The notes beneath the pieces are model-generated. The model had not been told where the DNA came from and searched no databases. It was given only the letters and a program-made list of their open reading frames with translations. A DNA stretch of 7,386 nt from Acidobacteriaceae bacterium (GTDB lineage Bacteria > Acidobacteriota > Terriglobia > Terriglobales > Acidobacteriaceae). This document shows, in pieces, positions 4,906 to 7,386 of this stretch; position 1 is the first letter of the stretch; every line of letters starts with the position of its first letter. The position numbers were made by a program, and so were the translations under genes. Location of the stretch: contig PLKR01000168.1 in assembly GCA_003140655.1 (NCBI GenBank), forward strand, positions 2,137 through 9,522, written 5' to 3'.

Positions 4906-6816
4906 ATGGCGGATTCGTTAGAGTCTCGGATGAATGACGATCTGATCCACCAAGAATCTTTCGGCCAGCGAGTGAACATCCTGGAATGTACGCTGCGGGA
5001 TGGAAGCTACGCCGTAGATTTCAAATTTACCGAAAACGACACTGCGATCCTGGCAGGAGTTCTGGGCCGGCTTGGTTTTCGCTGGATTGAAGTGGGTCAC
5101 GGCGTCGGACTGGGGGCCATGAAGGCCGGCAAGGGAACGATGCCGACCACGGACGAACGGCTCATCGAAGCCGCGAAGCGGGCCGCACCCAAGGCTCAGA
5201 TTGGTTGCTTCTTCATTCCTGGAATTGGGACGGCCGACCAACTCAAGTCCGCGCGCGCCGTGGGCCTGGACTTTGTCCGCATCGGTTACAACGCTCCGGA
5301 AATCGAGGATGCTTATCCTTATTTGACGTTGGCCAAGGAATTGGGGCTGAAACCTTGTCTCAACTTCATGAAGACCTATGGCATCTCGCCCGAAGCTTTT
5401 GGCGAGAAGGCGAGGGAAGGCGCGGCAGCCGGGGCGGATGTTATTTACTGCGTAGACTCCGCAGGTAGTATGTTCCCCGAAGACGTGCGTAAATATCTGA
5501 GCGCTGCGCGCGACCGTTGCGCGTGCGAATTGGGCTTCCATGGGCACAGCAACCTGCAATTCGCCGTGGCCAACAGCGTAGAAGCGGTTCGTTGCGGCGC
5601 CAGCTTTATCGACACCACACTCTTCGGATTGGGACGGAGCGCAGGCAATGCCCCCACCGAGATCGCAGTGGCCGTCTTCAATAATCTTGGGATTGAAACT
5701 GGTATCGATCTCTTCGATGTGATGGATGCCGCAGAAGAATTCATGGGTCCACTCATGTCGCAGATGCAGCTTTACGACATGATGTCGGTGGCGATGGGAT
5801 GCAGCCAATTTCATTCTTCGTTTCTTCCTAAGGTTGCCGCGGCGGCACACAAGCATGGAGTTGAGCTGCGAAGGCTCGTAGTCGCCATGGGCAAGCTTGA
5901 CCCCGTCAACCTCGATGAAGACAATCTGAATCGCGTGGCTGGCAGTTTGCCGAAAGCGACGGCAGAGAAAAGACGCGAGATGCTGACGTCGTTCGCTGTG
6001 CCCGGCATCTCCGCACACCGCATCAGCAGTTCGCTCTCGGCGGTGCAGTCGTTAGTGGACGGAATGATCGTCACCTGTGCCAAACGCCGCGCCCGGCCGG
6101 TGCTGGAGCTCGTCGCTTCCGAATTGCCTTCTTCCGGCCTGGTCTTGGCGGACTTGGTTCTGGCGGAAGGCCCGGTTGTCCTCGGCAGAGTAGTTTACGG
6201 TTCATTCGAAGTGTTGGAGCAGGTCTTAAGGATGACGGGTAGTAGCGTGCCGTTGTATTTAAGTGACAAAGATGGAGGCGCGTGGGCTGCGGAGTGGCCT
6301 GCATCCCTGAAAGAAATTGTGGGTGCGGAGAGAATTCTGCCCGTGCGCTCGAACCGCCTGTTTGCGTGTTACATGGAAGATGTCGTGCTGACCACGGCCC
6401 AGCGATATGGCGACTTCTGCATGATGATCTACGGAAGCCCGAATAGCGCCTTCCTGCGGCATTGCTCCGAGACTTTCCACAACGTTGTGGTGCACGGCAA
6501 CTTGCCGTCTGGAGCGCGTGAGAACTGTTGGCAGATGGTGGATTTCTCTGACCGTATGCATTTCGACTTGGGGATTGGTGTCGCTCTGCTTCTTTGTCCA
6601 CCGAGTGCCGCGGACTCCGCCTCGATTGATCAGTTGCTGTTGCCGGAAGGAATTGTGATCACCGCCGGCCATTTCCCCCGTTTTGAAATGGATGTTCCCG
6701 GCCGCGCGATTCTGCGCCTCGATCCCAACCACGCCTATCGCGGCCAGATGGACCGGTGGGTGGCCATCTCGAATCTCATGAAGTCGGCTCAACCCAGTCC
6801 TTTGGCGATGCAATGA
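4906..6816 (+). CDS. 4-hydroxy-2-oxovalerate aldolase-like (DRE-TIM) protein with unassigned C-terminal domain
   Basis: This 636-residue protein begins with a DRE-TIM metallolyase barrel closest, as I recall the sequences, to MhpE/DmpG/BphI. Those are divalent-metal pyruvate aldolases that cleave or form 4-hydroxy-2-oxo acids. Matching blocks are LECTLRDGSYAV (26-37), IEVGHGVGLG (61-70), FIPGIGTADQL (103-113), YCVDSAGSMF (181-190), FHGHSN (211-216), VANSVEAV (221-228), GLGRSAGNAPTE (241-252), and an HSSFL block (303-307) leading into a communication-domain-like region ending near 350. Predicted metal ligands are Asp32, His212 and His214. The family's catalytic His and active-site Tyr are replaced by Tyr35 and His303. 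Usual family members are about 340 residues. Here residues ~355-636 form an extra domain with alternating strands and helices (VVLGRVVYGSFEVLEQ, PLYLSDKD, FCMMIYGSPN). It looks Rossmann-like but has no clear G-x-G-x-x-G, and I do not recognise it. The usual acetaldehyde dehydrogenase partner is absent. The stop overlaps the next gene as ATGA. The reaction is probably an aldol or Claisen-type condensation or cleavage using a pyruvate-like substrate, but the actual substrate is unknown. Confidence 0.82.
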   Translation: MADSLESRMNDDLIHQESFGQRVNILECTLRDGSYAVDFKFTENDTAILAGVLGRLGFRWIEVGHGVGLGAMKAGKGTMPTTDERLIEAAKRAAPKAQIGCFFIPGIGTADQLKSARAVGLDFVRIGYNAPEIEDAYPYLTLAKELGLKPCLNFMKTYGISPEAFGEKAREGAAAGADVIYCVDSAGSMFPEDVRKYLSAARDRCACELGFHGHSNLQFAVANSVEAVRCGASFIDTTLFGLGRSAGNAPTEIAVAVFNNLGIETGIDLFDVMDAAEEFMGPLMSQMQLYDMMSVAMGCSQFHSSFLPKVAAAAHKHGVELRRLVVAMGKLDPVNLDEDNLNRVAGSLPKATAEKRREMLTSFAVPGISAHRISSSLSAVQSLVDGMIVTCAKRRARPVLELVASELPSSGLVLADLVLAEGPVVLGRVVYGSFEVLEQVLRMTGSSVPLYLSDKDGGAWAAEWPASLKEIVGAERILPVRSNRLFACYMEDVVLTTAQRYGDFCMMIYGSPNSAFLRHCSETFHNVVVHGNLPSGARENCWQMVDFSDRMHFDLGIGVALLLCPPSAADSASIDQLLLPEGIVITAGHFPRFEMDVPGRAILRLDPNHAYRGQMDRWVAISNLMKSAQPSPLAMQ

Positions 6817-7386
6817 CGATCGCCGAAATGACGATCCGGGAAACGATCATGGATGTCATGGCGCGCCGCGAGGGGCAGGTCTTCCTGTTAGACGCAATCA
6901 CCGGCCGCGAAATTACTTACCGCGAGTTTCACCGGCAAGCCTGTGCTCTGGCTGCGGAACTCCGCCGGCGCGGCGTGCGGAAGAGTGACCGCATCGGGGT
7001 GATGGTTCCGAACTGCTGTGAACTGGCGGTGCTTTATTTTGCTTGCATTTATCTCGGGGCAGTAATCGTCCCCATCAATCCAGTCCTGAGCAAGAGTGAC
7101 GTTCAATTCATATTGACGAACTGCAAGCCCACACTCATTGTAGCGAGCGCAACCTGCTCAGACGCAATTAAAGATTTTCACGCGAATATGCTGCGGTTGG
7201 TCACGGCACATGAAGCGATCATAGACTCGAACGAGCCCGACCAAGTCAGGATTGACGACTTCGAAAACGCAACAGAGTTTGTGCCGCTCGAAACAGCGGA
7301 TGGCGAAGATCTGGCTGTAATCATGTACACGTCGGGCACTTCCGCGAAGCCCAAGGGGTTGGCGCACAAACTGGGACGCATGTTCC
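6813..7386 (+). CDS. AMP-binding acyl/aryl-CoA synthetase-like ligase, N-terminal part
   Basis: The gene starts at an ATG overlapping the aldolase stop (ATGA) and runs off the right edge after 191 codons. The ANL-family N-terminal fold is clear: a TYREFHRQACALAAELRRRGV stretch (35-55), DRIGVMVPNCCELAVLYFAC (59-78), LGAVIVPINPVLSKSDVQFIL (81-101), and the ATP-binding P-loop motif YTSGTSAKPKG (172-182). That last motif differs from the usual YTSGTTGxPKG by Thr to Ser and Gly to Ala. Such enzymes adenylate a carboxylate and pass it to CoA or a carrier-protein thiol. The substrate pocket and the C-terminal lid lie outside the window, so substrate and acceptor cannot be inferred. In-frame ATGs at codons 6, 13 and 16 are other possible starts. 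No clear Shine-Dalgarno sequence precedes 6813, so translation probably depends on coupling to the aldolase, which suggests the two act in one pathway. Confidence 0.88.
   Translation, partial: MTIAEMTIRETIMDVMARREGQVFLLDAITGREITYREFHRQACALAAELRRRGVRKSDRIGVMVPNCCELAVLYFACIYLGAVIVPINPVLSKSDVQFILTNCKPTLIVASATCSDAIKDFHANMLRLVTAHEAIIDSNEPDQVRIDDFENATEFVPLETADGEDLAVIMYTSGTSAKPKGLAHKLGRMF

Noticed and set aside
4918..6018. 366-codon open frame on the - strand
   Set aside because: It lies wholly opposite the aldolase domain with its conserved motifs. The translation is rich in Arg, His and Cys with no recognisable domain, as expected of a shadow frame in GC-rich coding DNA.
1..7386. Mobile elements, CRISPR arrays, tRNA or rRNA genes
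   Set aside because: No transposase or integrase motifs, no regularly spaced repeats and no cloverleaf-like or rRNA-like segments were seen on either strand. Nearly all bases are accounted for by protein-coding genes.

Overview
This window is a stretch of a bacterial surface-polysaccharide locus (O-antigen, capsule or exopolysaccharide type). It is followed by the start of a second module that joins an aldolase-like enzyme to an acyl/aryl-CoA ligase. The sequence is moderately GC-rich, Shine-Dalgarno motifs are recognisable, and ATG, GTG and TTG starts are all used with overlapping stop/start junctions. This fits a Gram-negative bacterium. An Acidobacteriota or deltaproteobacterial-type soil organism is my guess from the gene style, but no marker in the window proves it.

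Bases 1-3966, all on the + strand, carry the C-terminal part of a Wzx-like flippase, a class I SAM methyltransferase (575-1300), a GT4 glycosyltransferase (1385-2536) and a Wzy/WaaL-type O-antigen polymerase or ligase (2533-3966). The junctions at 575 (GTGA) and 2533 (ATGA) overlap, which suggests translational coupling in one operon. The methyltransferase and glycosyltransferase are separated by 84 bp. That gap holds a possible 28-codon reading frame whose stop overlaps the glycosyltransferase's TTG start.

Bases 4042-4806 (or 4866) hold an FkbM-family methyltransferase on the - strand, convergent with the polymerase and divergent from what follows. The short region up to 4906 holds a palindromic -10-like element (AGTATACT) inside an imperfect 10-bp inverted repeat. 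It is a candidate shared or divergent promoter.

Bases 4906-6816 encode a 636-residue protein. Its N-terminal ~350 residues align along their whole length with 4-hydroxy-2-oxovalerate aldolases (MhpE/DmpG/BphI), including the communication region. A ~285-residue C-terminal extension that I cannot assign follows. The metal ligands are kept, but the catalytic His and the active-site Tyr of the family appear swapped to Tyr and His. An ATGA overlap leads into an AMP-binding (adenylating) ligase that runs off the window at 7386.

Working model: the flippase, glycosyltransferase and polymerase build and export a lipid-linked glycan, and the two methyltransferases decorate sugars or non-sugar substituents. 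The aldolase fusion plus ligase probably make and activate a small 2-oxo-acid-derived or carboxylate building block, perhaps an unusual glycan substituent. The last step is inference. The aldolase fusion and its ligase partner are the most novel part of the window.
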